A stretch of 64,000 nt of DNA from contig CAZYDG010000092.1 in the NCBI GenBank assembly GCA_964645835.1, forward strand, positions 15,444 to 79,443. The letters are read 5' to 3'. This stretch comes from CAZBME01 sp964645835. Lineage in GTDB: Bacteria; Desulfobacterota; Syntrophia; Syntrophales; UBA8958. The position numbers were made by a program, and so were the translations under genes. The stretch's first letter is position 1; every line of letters begins with the position of its first letter. The notes under the pieces were generated by a model. The model was given only the letters and a program-made list of their open reading frames with translations, was not told where the DNA came from and did no database searches. Below, one piece after another: positions 43,327 to 52,864 of this stretch.

Positions 43327-44441
43327 TGACAGACTCTAAGCAGCCCCGGCTGAAACAAATCGCATCATGGAAGTGGATCGGCCGTGCGGCTCTGATTATC
43401 ATTCTCTCCGTCATCGTTGTTTGGTGTAGCCAATGGCTGTATTGGCGCTTAAACCACGTTACGACCGATGCGGCCTACGTCAAGGCCGATATGGCCAACG
43501 TCGCCGCCGAAGTTCCCGGTAAAATAACTGAGGTCTGCATCAAGGAGGGTCAGGCCGTCGTATCCGGTCAAGTCCTTTTCCGCATCGATCCGGAACAATT
43601 TGATCGTCAGGTCAATCTGGCCCGGGCCGATCTGGCGGGTCTCTTATCCACAAAAGACCGTTCACAGGCCGAGGTCCATCAAGCGGTGCAAACCGTTCCG
43701 GCAACAATCGATGTTGCCCGGGCGGCAATCGACACGGCTTTGGGGCAAAGAGCCAAAGCCCAGGCCAATCTTGATCAATGGACCCTGACGTACAAACGCT
43801 TCAAGGAGCTCTATGCAAAAAGAACCATCGCCAAAGCCAAGTATGATGAAGTGGAAACATCCTGGCGGGCTGCTGGGGAAGATTTGAACTCTGCAACGGC
43901 GCAAGTTGTCCTGGCACAGGCTCGCCTTCGTGAAGCCGAAGCATCCCGCGCTGTCATTACAAAGGCAAGGGCGGCTACGCGGGAAGTATCAGACCATATC
44001 ACCAAGGCCGAAGAGGCCTTGAAATTAGCTCAATTGGCTCGTTCACGTTGCGATGTCAAGGCTCCCATCAGCGGTGTAGTTGCCCGCGTCCTTGTCCGGG
44101 AAGGCGATTTCGTATCCCCGGGAAGACCGGTCCTCGGCATCTACAATCCACAGAGCCGTTATATCGAGGCCCGTTTCGAGGAGACAAAGGTGCGCTATAT
44201 TTCTCCAGGCAAGAAAGTCATATTCACAGTGGATAACCGTTCCGATCGTGAGCTGACGGGAAAAGTTCTTTTCGTAACGCCTGCTTCCGCCGCCGAATTT
44301 GCCCTCATCCCCAGGGATGTAACAGCCGGTGAATTCACCAAGGTGGTCCAGAGAATTCCCGTCAGGATCGCCATTGACAATCTTGAAAACCACGCAGACC
44401 TTGTGCCGGGCATGTCCTGCGAAATCGCCATTGCAAAATAG
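43326..44441 (+). CDS. EmrA-like HlyD-family membrane fusion protein
   Basis: 371 residues. One N-terminal membrane helix (AALIIILSVIVVWCSQWLYW), then the beta-barrel/lipoyl half with TTDAAYVKADMANVAAEVPG and KITEVCIKEGQAVVSGQ. A long alpha-helical hairpin (about 95-225) includes RSQAEVHQAVQTVPATIDVA. The second lipoyl half has CDVKAPISGVVARVLVREGD. It couples the MFS pump to the outer membrane. Its stop is adjacent to the EmrB ATG. Confidence 0.93.
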   Translation: MTDSKQPRLKQIASWKWIGRAALIIILSVIVVWCSQWLYWRLNHVTTDAAYVKADMANVAAEVPGKITEVCIKEGQAVVSGQVLFRIDPEQFDRQVNLARADLAGLLSTKDRSQAEVHQAVQTVPATIDVARAAIDTALGQRAKAQANLDQWTLTYKRFKELYAKRTIAKAKYDEVETSWRAAGEDLNSATAQVVLAQARLREAEASRAVITKARAATREVSDHITKAEEALKLAQLARSRCDVKAPISGVVARVLVREGDFVSPGRPVLGIYNPQSRYIEARFEETKVRYISPGKKVIFTVDNRSDRELTGKVLFVTPASAAEFALIPRDVTAGEFTKVVQRIPVRIAIDNLENHADLVPGMSCEIAIAK

Positions 44442-45983
44442 ATGACAGCATCGACCACCAATAAATGGACAATTGCCGCTCTCGTGTCGGCAGGCGTCTT
44501 TATTGCCCTCCTCGACACAACGATTGTGGATATCGTCCTGCCCAAGATGATGTCGGCTATGGAAACGGACATCTATGGCATCCAATGGGTCGTTATCACA
44601 TATTTTCTTGGTGCCGCAATCGCCATGACCGCCGTCGGTTGGGCATCCGATATCGCCGGGCATCGCAATACATACCTGTTCGGGATCATCCTTTTTGTAG
44701 CCATGTCGGCGTCGGCTGGCTTTGCCGCCAATTTGCCCATGATGCTTATCTCCCGTTTTTTCCAGGGTATTGCGGAAGGTATCATGATGCCCGTCAGTCT
44801 TATTATCCTTTATGAGACTTTTCCCCCTGAGGAACGCGGACTTGCCATGGGAGTCTACGGCGTTTCCGCCTCCTTCGCGCCGGCCCTGGGACCGACCCTC
44901 GGTGGCCTGTTGACGGAATATATGAACTGGCGTTGGGTTTTCTTTATCAACCTTCCCGTTGGCTTGATTGACGTAGGTTTGGTATGGTGGCTTGTAAAAA
45001 ATATCCGACCGGAGGAAAAACCGGGACGCTTCGATACGCTCGGATTTATCCTCACTTCGACAGCCTTGTCGGCCTTGATCGTTTTTCTCGGGAAAGGTCA
45101 GGAAAACGGCTGGCTTCATTCCGATTACATTCTGGCCTTATTGCTCGTCTTTATCGTCTCCGGCGTAGCGGCCTTTCTCTGGCTCTCGTATAGTTCAAAT
45201 CCCTTGTTTCCCAGACGCATCGTCAGCCATTTCCCTTTTTTATCCGGCATCTTCTCTATGATGCTCTTTTCCGTCACGGCCTATGGATTCTTCTTCCTTC
45301 TCCCCGTTTATCTCCAGCAGGTCCATGGGTACTCGACATTTCAATCGGGATTGATTCTCCTTCCGGGAGCCCTCTTCGCCGGGGCCTCAACGCTAATGGC
45401 CGGCGGGCTATCGGATCGCATCAACCCCAAATGGGTCGCCGCATTCACCCTCGTGGGCGCCGCCATCGCCTCCTGGTTTTTTCATACGGACCCCGATACG
45501 CCAAAATGGGTCCTTTATCTCGATTACATCGCATGGGGATTTTTCATCGGCGGAACCTTTGCCCCTCTAACACTTATTTGCCTGGCCACTCTTGAGGAAC
45601 GGGACATTGCAAACGGCTCGACCTTAGTTAATGTAGTCCGGCTTGTCGCCGGGTCCATCGGCACGTCGTATGCCACATCTTTGCTCTCTACCAGAAAAGA
45701 CACCTTTTATGAGGCCTTAAGCAGTAATCTGACATGGGGCAGCTTTCCCGCGATTGACCTCTTCGCACGACTGCAATCTATGGGAGGCGCTGCCGCCGAT
45801 TATTTCGATCCACAGCAATGGTCAACCTTGACTACAATGGTAAAGAGTTTAATTTCTCTTCGGGCCGCCGGATTTGCCTTTCATGCTACGTTTCAATACT
45901 TGGCGATGTTTTGCATCTGTGCCTTAATATTTGTGCTCATCGTCCGCATAGGACGTTATACTGTAAAGGGACCAATGCACTGA
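44442..45983 (+). CDS. EmrB-like MFS drug exporter (DHA2)
   Basis: 513 residues with fourteen membrane helices. The start ALLDTTIVDIVLPKM carries the DHA2 TM1 motif LDTTIV. Motif C-like GVSASFAPALGPTLGG and NLPVGLIDVGL follow. It starts immediately after the EmrA-like stop, so the three genes (TetR, EmrA, EmrB) form one operon. The TolC partner is presumably the one in the neighbouring RND unit or elsewhere. Confidence 0.95.
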   Translation: MTASTTNKWTIAALVSAGVFIALLDTTIVDIVLPKMMSAMETDIYGIQWVVITYFLGAAIAMTAVGWASDIAGHRNTYLFGIILFVAMSASAGFAANLPMMLISRFFQGIAEGIMMPVSLIILYETFPPEERGLAMGVYGVSASFAPALGPTLGGLLTEYMNWRWVFFINLPVGLIDVGLVWWLVKNIRPEEKPGRFDTLGFILTSTALSALIVFLGKGQENGWLHSDYILALLLVFIVSGVAAFLWLSYSSNPLFPRRIVSHFPFLSGIFSMMLFSVTAYGFFFLLPVYLQQVHGYSTFQSGLILLPGALFAGASTLMAGGLSDRINPKWVAAFTLVGAAIASWFFHTDPDTPKWVLYLDYIAWGFFIGGTFAPLTLICLATLEERDIANGSTLVNVVRLVAGSIGTSYATSLLSTRKDTFYEALSSNLTWGSFPAIDLFARLQSMGGAAADYFDPQQWSTLTTMVKSLISLRAAGFAFHATFQYLAMFCICALIFVLIVRIGRYTVKGPMH

Positions 45984-46010
45984 CGATGACCAATCATAAA
46001 CAATAACTGA

Positions 46011-46251
46011 AATCCACCACCTGTAAAAACAGAACTTCAAAAAAGACTCCTCACATACATTCGGATGACAATTTGCTAATTGTGACAAACCCTTCGTGAG
46101 GATGGGAGCATTGGGGTGAAGGTGAATAGGATTTTTCCGACTCGTATCAATAGTGTCATCTGCTAGTGGACTAGAAGGGAAAATCCCCTGAACCGGAAGG
46201 CAAAGGCCCCTCTACCATCCACTAGCTTTGGCCGAAATATGGTGGGCGATT
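46011..46251. repeat. AATCCACC-ended repeat, copy 3
   Basis: Begins AATCCACCACCTGTAAAAAC and ends near ATATGGTGGGCGATT. The core has GGATTTTTCC ... GGGAAAATCC flanking a GTGTCATCTGC stretch, matching copy 1 at 18628-18756. It occupies much of the gap between EmrB and the histidine kinase. Confidence 0.6.
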
Positions 46252-46692
46252 ACAGATAATTAATATGCTTGCTCAGGTCCAGCATTTCTGATATAAGTTA
46301 ACGTTAACCACTATGATATATTTAAGAGATTAAAGGCTTTTTTTATAGATTATAGGCTTTACAGATGACAAGATGCGCCTTCGACACCTCGTTTCCCTTT
46401 ATTAACAAAGGTGCACCATGGAAAGGCGATAGACGATCAGTCGAGGGGGAGTAATCCCATGTTTCCCTCGATGCGGTAATTCCAACAGACAGTCAATTCG
46501 GTATACCTGCCCTGATCTCCTTATCACCATAAAAGTAATGGCCGTGAATGAATATCTTTCCCGATGATGGGCTCGATTCGCTTTATCCGCACAAAGGCAA
46601 ACTGAGATCCATCAATTGCAAGACGTTCATAGATATTTTGCTTTAAGGCGTTTCCGCCTTAGACAGCATCTATGATCATGAGGTTTCACTTT
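46252..46692. other. 441-base stretch without a supported gene
   Basis: Contains a hairpin, AAGGCGTTTCCGCCTT (46646-46661), close to the kinase start. On the minus strand a broken frame with YERLAIDGSQFAFVRIKRIE suggests a decayed gene, but several stops interrupt it. The promoter of the kinase should lie here. Confidence 0.35.
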
Positions 46693-49176
46693 ATGTCCGA
46701 TCAAGATACGCTACAGATTGAAGCAATACCTACATGGACTCAAAGCCATTTTGAACCACCGCTTATTGATGTGAGTTTGTCGCCGGAGGCTGATATTCAG
46801 GAGATTCTTCTGACATCACTCCTCAATGCCGTCCCCCATGCCGTTCTGGGTTTTCGCGACAATAAAATTATTTTCGCCAACGGCGCCGTTGAAGCCGTCT
46901 TTGGATGGAAACCGGGCACACTGATCGGCAAAACAAGCGGGTTTTTATACGATTCAGATCTCGCGTTCGATGCAATCGGGCAAGATATCAACACCCCGAT
47001 TGATATACATAAACCCCATCAGGCAATATATCGCCATAAACATCGTGACGGCAGAAAGGTCATTTGCAGAGTCAGCATCTCGCGCACGGGAAACGATGAG
47101 CGCCAGAAAATGATGGTCGCTGTCTTCGAAGATATTACAGAACAATATAAAAAAGAAAATAAGCTTCGTGAACTCAATGAGAATCTGGACGATCTGGTAC
47201 AAAAGCGAACGAAGGAACTGTCGGCATTAAATGATCGCTTGCAGGAAGAGATCCGGATTCGTACATTGTCGGAAGACAGGTTGAAGCGTTCGGAGCAGGA
47301 GAAATCCGTCATCCTTGACGCCATGAGCGATCACGTTTTGTTGTTGGACAAGGATATGAAAATTCTGTGGTCCAATACATCGCTGCAAGAATATTTCCAT
47401 GCCTCTCCGAAAACACTGAATGGAAATTACTGTTATGCTGCCCTTTACAACAGAACTATACCCTGTTCTTCCTGTCCGTCTTTTGAGGCAATTACATCGG
47501 GATTGCCTCAGGATTTTGAACGCATCGATTCTTCTGACAGAACATGGATATTCAGAGGTTTTCCCGTTTTTGATAACGATGGGGCACCCATCGGCGCTGT
47601 CGAGATTGTATCGGATATAACGGAACGGAAGCAATCCGAAGAGGCTCTGCGGCAAAGCGAAGAGAGATATCGTAATATAATAGAAACAATGGAAGATGGG
47701 TATTTCGAGACAGACCTGGAAGGCAATATAACTTTTGCCAATGAGGCTATGCTGCGAATCTTCGGATATGCAAGAGATGAATTTATGGGAGTTAATCATC
47801 GTCATTATTCAACTCCAGCGGAAGCTAAAAGAATATTTGACGCGTTTCATGAACTCTATTTAACGGATGTCCCCATCAAGATCTTCGATCATGAAATCGT
47901 ACGTAAAGACGGACAGATACGGCATGTGGAAGTATCTACATCCCTCTTGAAGGATGCCCTCGGTCGCCCCATCGGTTTTCGCGGCATCAACCGAGATGTG
48001 ACAGATCGCATCAGGATGTCGGAGGAGAAGAAGAAACTTACCAAACAGCTCAATCAAGCTCAAAAAATGGAGGCCATCGGCACCCTGGCCGGGGGAATCG
48101 CTCACGATTTCAACAACCTCCTAATGGGGATTCAGGGTTATACATCTCTGATGCTCTTGAGCCTTGACCCCACTCACGCTCACCACGAAAAGCTCAAGGC
48201 TATTGAACAACAGGTTCAAAGCGGCGCCGATCTCACGAAGCAGTTGCTGGGTTTCGCCCGCGGCGGACGCTACGAGGTTACCCCGACGGACATCAATGCC
48301 CTGATCAGTAAAACCGCCGCCATGTTCGGACGAACAAAAAAGGAAATCCGAATCCATGAGAAATATGCCAAGGATCTCTGGATCGTTGAAACGGACAGGG
48401 GACAGATGGAACAGGTCATGCTGAATCTCTTCGTCAATGCCTGGCAAGCCATGCCCGGTGGCGGATCCCTCTATCTCGAAACGCAAAATGTTTACCTTGA
48501 TGACGCCTACCTGAAACCTTACGATGTGATTTCCGGCCCTTACACCAAGATATCCGTCACGGACACAGGTTTCGGCATGGATGAAAAGACCTTGCAGAGA
48601 ATATTCGATCCTTTCTTTACAACGAAAGAGATGGGTCGTGGTACCGGTCTTGGTTTGGCCTCAGCTTACGGCATCATCAAGGGTCATAGCGGATTCATCA
48701 ATGTCTATAGTGAGAAGGGTCACGGCACCACGTTCAACCTATACCTGCCGGCATCCAAGAAGGAATTGATTCAGCCGGAAGAATTATCCACCGATATTCT
48801 AACAGGCGGTGAAACCATTCTCATCGTCGATGATGAACCCATCATTACGGATGTGACCAGTGCTCTCCTGGAAGGGTTGGGATATAAGGTTTTTATTGCA
48901 CAGAGCGGCGAGGAAGCTGTTGATATTTATAGTAAATATCATGATCAAATTGATTTGGTCATCATGGATATGATCATGCCGGGTATCGGCGGTGGCAAGG
49001 CCTTCGACAGAATACAAGCAATCAATCCGAAAGCCAAGGTCATCCTGTCGAGCGGTTACAGTCTGAATGGAATGGCCAAAGATATCCTGACACGGGGTGT
49101 TAAGGCCTTTTTGCAAAAGCCTTTCCGCGTGACCGATTTATCCCATAAGATCAGAGAGGTCCTGAAGCAAAGGTGA
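46693..49176 (+). CDS. Hybrid histidine kinase (PAS x3, HisKA, HATPase, REC)
   Basis: About 827 residues from the ATG at 46693 (GAGG about 9 bases upstream); ATGs at 46672 and 46678 are alternatives. Three PAS domains: about 40-145, 205-320 and 325-445, the first two separated by a coiled coil. HisKA has the phospho-acceptor His in TLAGGIAHDFNNLL. HATPase motifs NLFVNAWQAMP, DTGFGMDEKTLQ, FDPFFTTKEM and GRGTGLGLASAYG are intact. A C-terminal receiver has ILIVDDEPIITD, phospho-site VIMDMIMPG and KAFLQKPF. No membrane helix, so it is a cytoplasmic sensor. No partner gene adjoins. Confidence 0.95.
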   Translation: MSDQDTLQIEAIPTWTQSHFEPPLIDVSLSPEADIQEILLTSLLNAVPHAVLGFRDNKIIFANGAVEAVFGWKPGTLIGKTSGFLYDSDLAFDAIGQDINTPIDIHKPHQAIYRHKHRDGRKVICRVSISRTGNDERQKMMVAVFEDITEQYKKENKLRELNENLDDLVQKRTKELSALNDRLQEEIRIRTLSEDRLKRSEQEKSVILDAMSDHVLLLDKDMKILWSNTSLQEYFHASPKTLNGNYCYAALYNRTIPCSSCPSFEAITSGLPQDFERIDSSDRTWIFRGFPVFDNDGAPIGAVEIVSDITERKQSEEALRQSEERYRNIIETMEDGYFETDLEGNITFANEAMLRIFGYARDEFMGVNHRHYSTPAEAKRIFDAFHELYLTDVPIKIFDHEIVRKDGQIRHVEVSTSLLKDALGRPIGFRGINRDVTDRIRMSEEKKKLTKQLNQAQKMEAIGTLAGGIAHDFNNLLMGIQGYTSLMLLSLDPTHAHHEKLKAIEQQVQSGADLTKQLLGFARGGRYEVTPTDINALISKTAAMFGRTKKEIRIHEKYAKDLWIVETDRGQMEQVMLNLFVNAWQAMPGGGSLYLETQNVYLDDAYLKPYDVISGPYTKISVTDTGFGMDEKTLQRIFDPFFTTKEMGRGTGLGLASAYGIIKGHSGFINVYSEKGHGTTFNLYLPASKKELIQPEELSTDILTGGETILIVDDEPIITDVTSALLEGLGYKVFIAQSGEEAVDIYSKYHDQIDLVIMDMIMPGIGGGKAFDRIQAINPKAKVILSSGYSLNGMAKDILTRGVKAFLQKPFRVTDLSHKIREVLKQR

Positions 49177-49221
49177 ATCTGATTTAGAGCTTTTTAGCAA
49201 ACAAGCCCTTCTGTTTCGGCC

Positions 49222-49488
49222 CTATTCTCCGTTTCCTTCCAGGATTTTCCTCACAGAAGGTAAGATATAGATTTCTTTCAGGTCACATCGGCGAAGAGCA
49301 TCTGCCAGTACATGGATTTTATCTCTCGTCGATGCCTTCTTGTTGATTATGACAACATCCTGCCCCCGTATCCGGCAATACCCCCCTGTATGAAGTGATC
49401 CATCAATCTTCAGTGGTTCGTAGCGAATCGTCATTCCCAGCTTTACAGCCAAGGCCTCAAGTTCGCCCTGTATCTTTTTATCGTCCAT
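49222..49488 (-). CDS. Small conserved-looking protein of unknown function
   Basis: 88 residues beginning MDDKKIQGELEALAVKLG. Segments GGYCRIRGQDVVIINKKAST and DKIHVLADALRRCDL are clean, with no frameshift. Compact alpha/beta, no signal or membrane segment. The ATG is preceded by a weak ribosome site. It converges with the histidine kinase gene and has no operon partner here. Function unknown. Confidence 0.65.
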   Translation of the reverse strand: MDDKKIQGELEALAVKLGMTIRYEPLKIDGSLHTGGYCRIRGQDVVIINKKASTRDKIHVLADALRRCDLKEIYILPSVRKILEGNGE

Positions 49489-49770
49489 TCCCGGCTTTCC
49501 CTCTTCCCTAAACCATTAAATACCAAATGGTTAACTCATGCTTCGTTGGCCCGTCCCTTATTGATTAAAACAAGCTGCAAGTCAAGAAGCAAGTTGAAAT
49601 CATATTTGTTCATTCCTGCACCATTCATCGTTTCGTCACCTTCCCTTTAACGTTTCTTTCAATTCATAACATCATGCATCCCGCTTGAACTATGGGTCAG
49701 ATTAACCGTTTAATAATAATTATCATTTAATTTCATATAGTTAAATATATTCGAAAGAAATTTTGAATAA

Positions 49771-49787
49771 TTGGCACGGTTCTTTCT
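49771..49787 (+). promoter_or_regulatory. Sigma-54-like promoter
   Basis: TTGGCACGGTTCTTTCT matches the -24/-12 consensus (TGGCAC, 5 bases, TTGCT) with one change: T replaces the G of the GC at -12. It lies about 55 bases before the membrane-protein gene at 49840. The flanking sequence is AT-rich, as is usual for sigma-54 promoters. Confidence 0.45.
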
Positions 49788-49839
49788 ATAAAGAAGATAA
49801 AAAATAAAATTAAATAAATTTTAAATATGGAGGCTTAAA

Positions 49840-50115
49840 ATGAAAAAGACATTCGGAACTATGTTGGTATCAGCTGTTGTCGTCCTGTTAACGGCCACTT
49901 TCAGCTTTGCAGAATATACAGCGGCCGGCGTCGGCAATTTCCCCTATTTCCAGCTCGGCTGCCTCATTGTCGGCGGAATGATTATCATCTCCCTGAAGCA
50001 CAAGTATGCAAAGATCTATACCAATGAGGCCGTCGGCGCATTCGCCCTCTACACGGTCCTGATCGCTCTGTTTACAAACCCAGTCGTTGATGCCTTGAAG
50101 AATATGGTCAGCTAA
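49840..50115 (+). CDS. Small membrane protein of unknown function
   Basis: 91 residues. Signal-like N-terminus (TMLVSAVVVLLTATFSFAE), then two membrane helices: FQLGCLIVGGMIIISL and GAFALYTVLIALFTNPVVD. A short basic stretch KHKYAKIYTNEA lies between them. The ribosome site TATGGAGG is 6 bases from the ATG. A strong terminator follows. Upstream is a sigma-54-like promoter, so it may respond to nitrogen, phage-shock or other sigma-54 signals (inference). No homologous family recognised. Confidence 0.75.
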   Translation: MKKTFGTMLVSAVVVLLTATFSFAEYTAAGVGNFPYFQLGCLIVGGMIIISLKHKYAKIYTNEAVGAFALYTVLIALFTNPVVDALKNMVS

Positions 50116-50143
50116 TCATTTGCCGCGCTTCATCAAGAAAAAT

Positions 50144-50174
50144 AAAAGAGCCCCTCGCTGATGGGGCTCTTTTT
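50144..50174. terminator. Bidirectional rho-independent terminator
   Basis: Stem GAGCCCC / GGGGCTC with an 8-base loop. A-rich on the left and T-rich on the right, so it can stop transcripts from both directions: the small membrane gene (+) and plsB (-). Confidence 0.9.
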
Positions 50175-50200
50175 CATTTATAACAAGAAATATTATCCCT

Positions 50201-52861
50201 TCACATATACTTGAATATCCGGCGCCTCAGGTTGTCCAGTCCTTTCCGGTCATCCCGAAGGGCGTAAAGCTTGGCGTCCCGCCTGTCCTTTTTCTCCGGG
50301 GCATCGATGGTGTAGATAACTTCATGCTGTTCAAGGCAGCGGATAGCGTTTTGGTAGTTGCCTTGGGAAAGGGCCTCCGCCCGTCGGATCTCTCCCTTGC
50401 GGAACATCCTAGTTCCCAGTTTCAGGAGCTTTTTCATCCATTCCCGTTCAGACCGTGGCGCTTTTCGCAGGTAGGCGCAACCGCGGATGACAACCCAATA
50501 GGATTCCAGATAGTTTTCGATGAGTCCTGCAAAATGCTGCATCTTGGACCTGCCCAGGCCCCTGATATCAAGCCACGTGCCATCCGTCATCGATTGCAGG
50601 GAGATGACGCCCCGATCATGCAGATAAGACAGGGCTTCGTTGACTTCATCGGTATCGTCGAGGCGGTCGTCGAAGATGAACTCATGGCGGAACAACCGTT
50701 TCAGGAACTGATAGTCTTCGACGATCTGATTCAGGGAGATCACATCCGACGGGTAAGCCAGCATGGATGTGGCAACAAAGCTAAGCGGCAGGAAATAATG
50801 CAGGATGTTATTCTTATAGTATTCCAGATTCAGCCGCTTGCTGTCCTCCAGAGAATAGACCGTTTCATCGATCTCGGCATCTTCATCTTCTTCGATACCC
50901 ATGCGGGAGATGAGACCTCCATCGACAAACATCGTCAGGGCGTCGTTAATGGCCTTCTCACGATTCGAAAAAGTCACAGCGAGACTTACCCTGCGGTAAA
51001 GAAGATATTCGTAGAAATCGTAAAGGATGGCCCTTAATTCGTCATAACTGATACCGCGCCGGTCGTGGCTGAGGAGGCTGGCCGATATAAGGGCGTAGGG
51101 AGTCACCACCGAAACCCGGTTGATGGACATGACAATTTCGTATCCTATCTTGCGGTAGAGGCTTTGCCGTTCCTCCGTCGTTGCCTCATCGAGGGAATGC
51201 TCCTGCGCCGCCAGGTATGATTTGAGAAACAGCGGCTCGCCGATATTGACGTAGACCCTGCCGTAACGTTTCCGTAATACCTTCGAACTTTTGATGATAT
51301 CTGTTGTTTTTTCCTGTGTTTTGGGGACGCCGCCTAATTCCTGCAGATAGGATTTCTCCTCGATGATCCGGTCGTAGCCGATAAAAACGGGTATGATGGC
51401 CAAATCATCAGTTATCTTTTCCTGATAAGCTTCCAGCACCATGGACAACAAGCCGTATTTCGGCATGACCATCTTACCGGTCCGGCTCCGGCCCCCTTCA
51501 ATGAAGAACTCCAGCGGAAGGCCTTCCTTGAGGAGGATCTTTAGATATTGGGTAAAAACCTCACCATATAAAGGATTGCCCCGGAAACTCCGGCGCAGGA
51601 AAAAGGCGCCGCACCGGCGGAAGATGAAACCGGCAGGCCCGAAAGCCATATTATTACCTGCAGCAATGAACGGCAGCTGAATGTGATGTTCATAAAACAG
51701 ATAATCGATCAACAGGTAATCGATGTGGCTTCGATGACAAGGAACGACGACAAAGGGCATCTTCCTTGAGATGTTGCGAATCCGCACCATGCCCTCCCGA
51801 TCGACAACGACGCCGTCATAAATGTTGTTCCACAGAAACGTCAAGAACCGGTAGAGAAAAGAGATGTAAGGTTCTTGGTAGTCCGCCGCAATCTCATTGA
51901 GGTATTTTCTGGATTCCTTGGTCAGGGCTTCAACGCTCTTCTTGCCATCGGCGGCCATAGCTTCCATAAAGTGGGTCAGATGGGAATCTTTGAGGACCAT
52001 GCTAATGATTTCCTGGCGAGATTTTAATACCGGTCCGAGCATGGGCACTCTTTCATCGTCAATCTTTTCAATCAGATCGGACCTGAGCTGCCTGACAAGT
52101 TCATTTCGGGACAAATCACTGTTTTTTCGTACATACTCGGCAATGTCCACGGGTTCGGTGGGAATTACGAATATCTTGTTTGCATAGCGTAAAAAGGTGA
52201 TTATACGCCGCAGAGCCCCCGTGTTGTCGGCCTGGCCGAAAAGAATGTTGAAGGCGTTCTCCTTTTCATTTTCCCGGCGTCGTCCATAGGCGATGAGCAT
52301 GGGAACAATATAAACGGGACGTTCCATCTCCGCAGCCGCATCGATCATGCACGACAGTGATGCCTTTACATTGTTGTTTTCAAAATGTTCGGACCCGCCG
52401 AGATGAATGACCACATGTTGCCCATCCATAACCTGGCGTCGCATTTCATCGAGGCTCTGCGTCTCCATCCGGAATCGCCTGGAAAGAAGACGCCGGACGG
52501 CAGAAAAAGCCGTCCCCATGGCCTTGGTCAGTGGCTGCCAGAGAATCATGTTAATATTGAAGGCAAAGACCGGCCGGGGAATGCCCCTGCGCATGGCAAG
52601 ATCGTAGAGGATCAGGGTATTGAGGCGGCTGGCATCCTTGAGGGCATATACGATAACGCCCTTCCGGGCCAACTCTCCGAGGGATGCGGCATAATCATCC
52701 TTCAAGTCGATGCGCGAAAGGGCATCGCGCATATAACTATATAGGGGCATACGGCCCGTATAGAGATTCCCGATGAATGAGCGGCGGCTTTGTTCTACCC
52801 AACGTTTAAATCTGGCAATGAAAGATATGTTCACCTTGTCGGATGTCACGTCAGCTATCAC
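50201..52861 (-). CDS. plsB: Glycerol-3-phosphate 1-O-acyltransferase
   Basis: First step of phospholipid synthesis: acylation of sn-glycerol-3-phosphate. Seen: 886 residues, near the 807 of E. coli with extra length. Acyltransferase motifs: I PCHRSHIDYLLIDYLF (HX4D, about 375-390), II GAFFLRRSF, III FFIEGGRSRTGKM and IV LAIIPVFIGYD. The long N-terminal and C-terminal regions are typical of PlsB as against PlsY/PlsX. It follows the EI gene by 3 bases, so it may share a transcript with the PTS genes. Confidence 0.95.
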   Translation of the reverse strand: MIADVTSDKVNISFIARFKRWVEQSRRSFIGNLYTGRMPLYSYMRDALSRIDLKDDYAASLGELARKGVIVYALKDASRLNTLILYDLAMRRGIPRPVFAFNINMILWQPLTKAMGTAFSAVRRLLSRRFRMETQSLDEMRRQVMDGQHVVIHLGGSEHFENNNVKASLSCMIDAAAEMERPVYIVPMLIAYGRRRENEKENAFNILFGQADNTGALRRIITFLRYANKIFVIPTEPVDIAEYVRKNSDLSRNELVRQLRSDLIEKIDDERVPMLGPVLKSRQEIISMVLKDSHLTHFMEAMAADGKKSVEALTKESRKYLNEIAADYQEPYISFLYRFLTFLWNNIYDGVVVDREGMVRIRNISRKMPFVVVPCHRSHIDYLLIDYLFYEHHIQLPFIAAGNNMAFGPAGFIFRRCGAFFLRRSFRGNPLYGEVFTQYLKILLKEGLPLEFFIEGGRSRTGKMVMPKYGLLSMVLEAYQEKITDDLAIIPVFIGYDRIIEEKSYLQELGGVPKTQEKTTDIIKSSKVLRKRYGRVYVNIGEPLFLKSYLAAQEHSLDEATTEERQSLYRKIGYEIVMSINRVSVVTPYALISASLLSHDRRGISYDELRAILYDFYEYLLYRRVSLAVTFSNREKAINDALTMFVDGGLISRMGIEEDEDAEIDETVYSLEDSKRLNLEYYKNNILHYFLPLSFVATSMLAYPSDVISLNQIVEDYQFLKRLFRHEFIFDDRLDDTDEVNEALSYLHDRGVISLQSMTDGTWLDIRGLGRSKMQHFAGLIENYLESYWVVIRGCAYLRKAPRSEREWMKKLLKLGTRMFRKGEIRRAEALSQGNYQNAIRCLEQHEVIYTIDAPEKKDRRDAKLYALRDDRKGLDNLRRRIFKYM

Positions 52862-52864
52862 CTG

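Noticed and set aside
44043..45119. 358-residue minus-strand open frame
   Set aside because: Lies across the EmrA/EmrB genes on the other strand; Gly/His/Arg-rich shadow without a recognisable fold.
46300..46670. Decayed gene on the minus strand before the histidine kinase
   Set aside because: A coding-like frame is broken by several stops; too weak to name.
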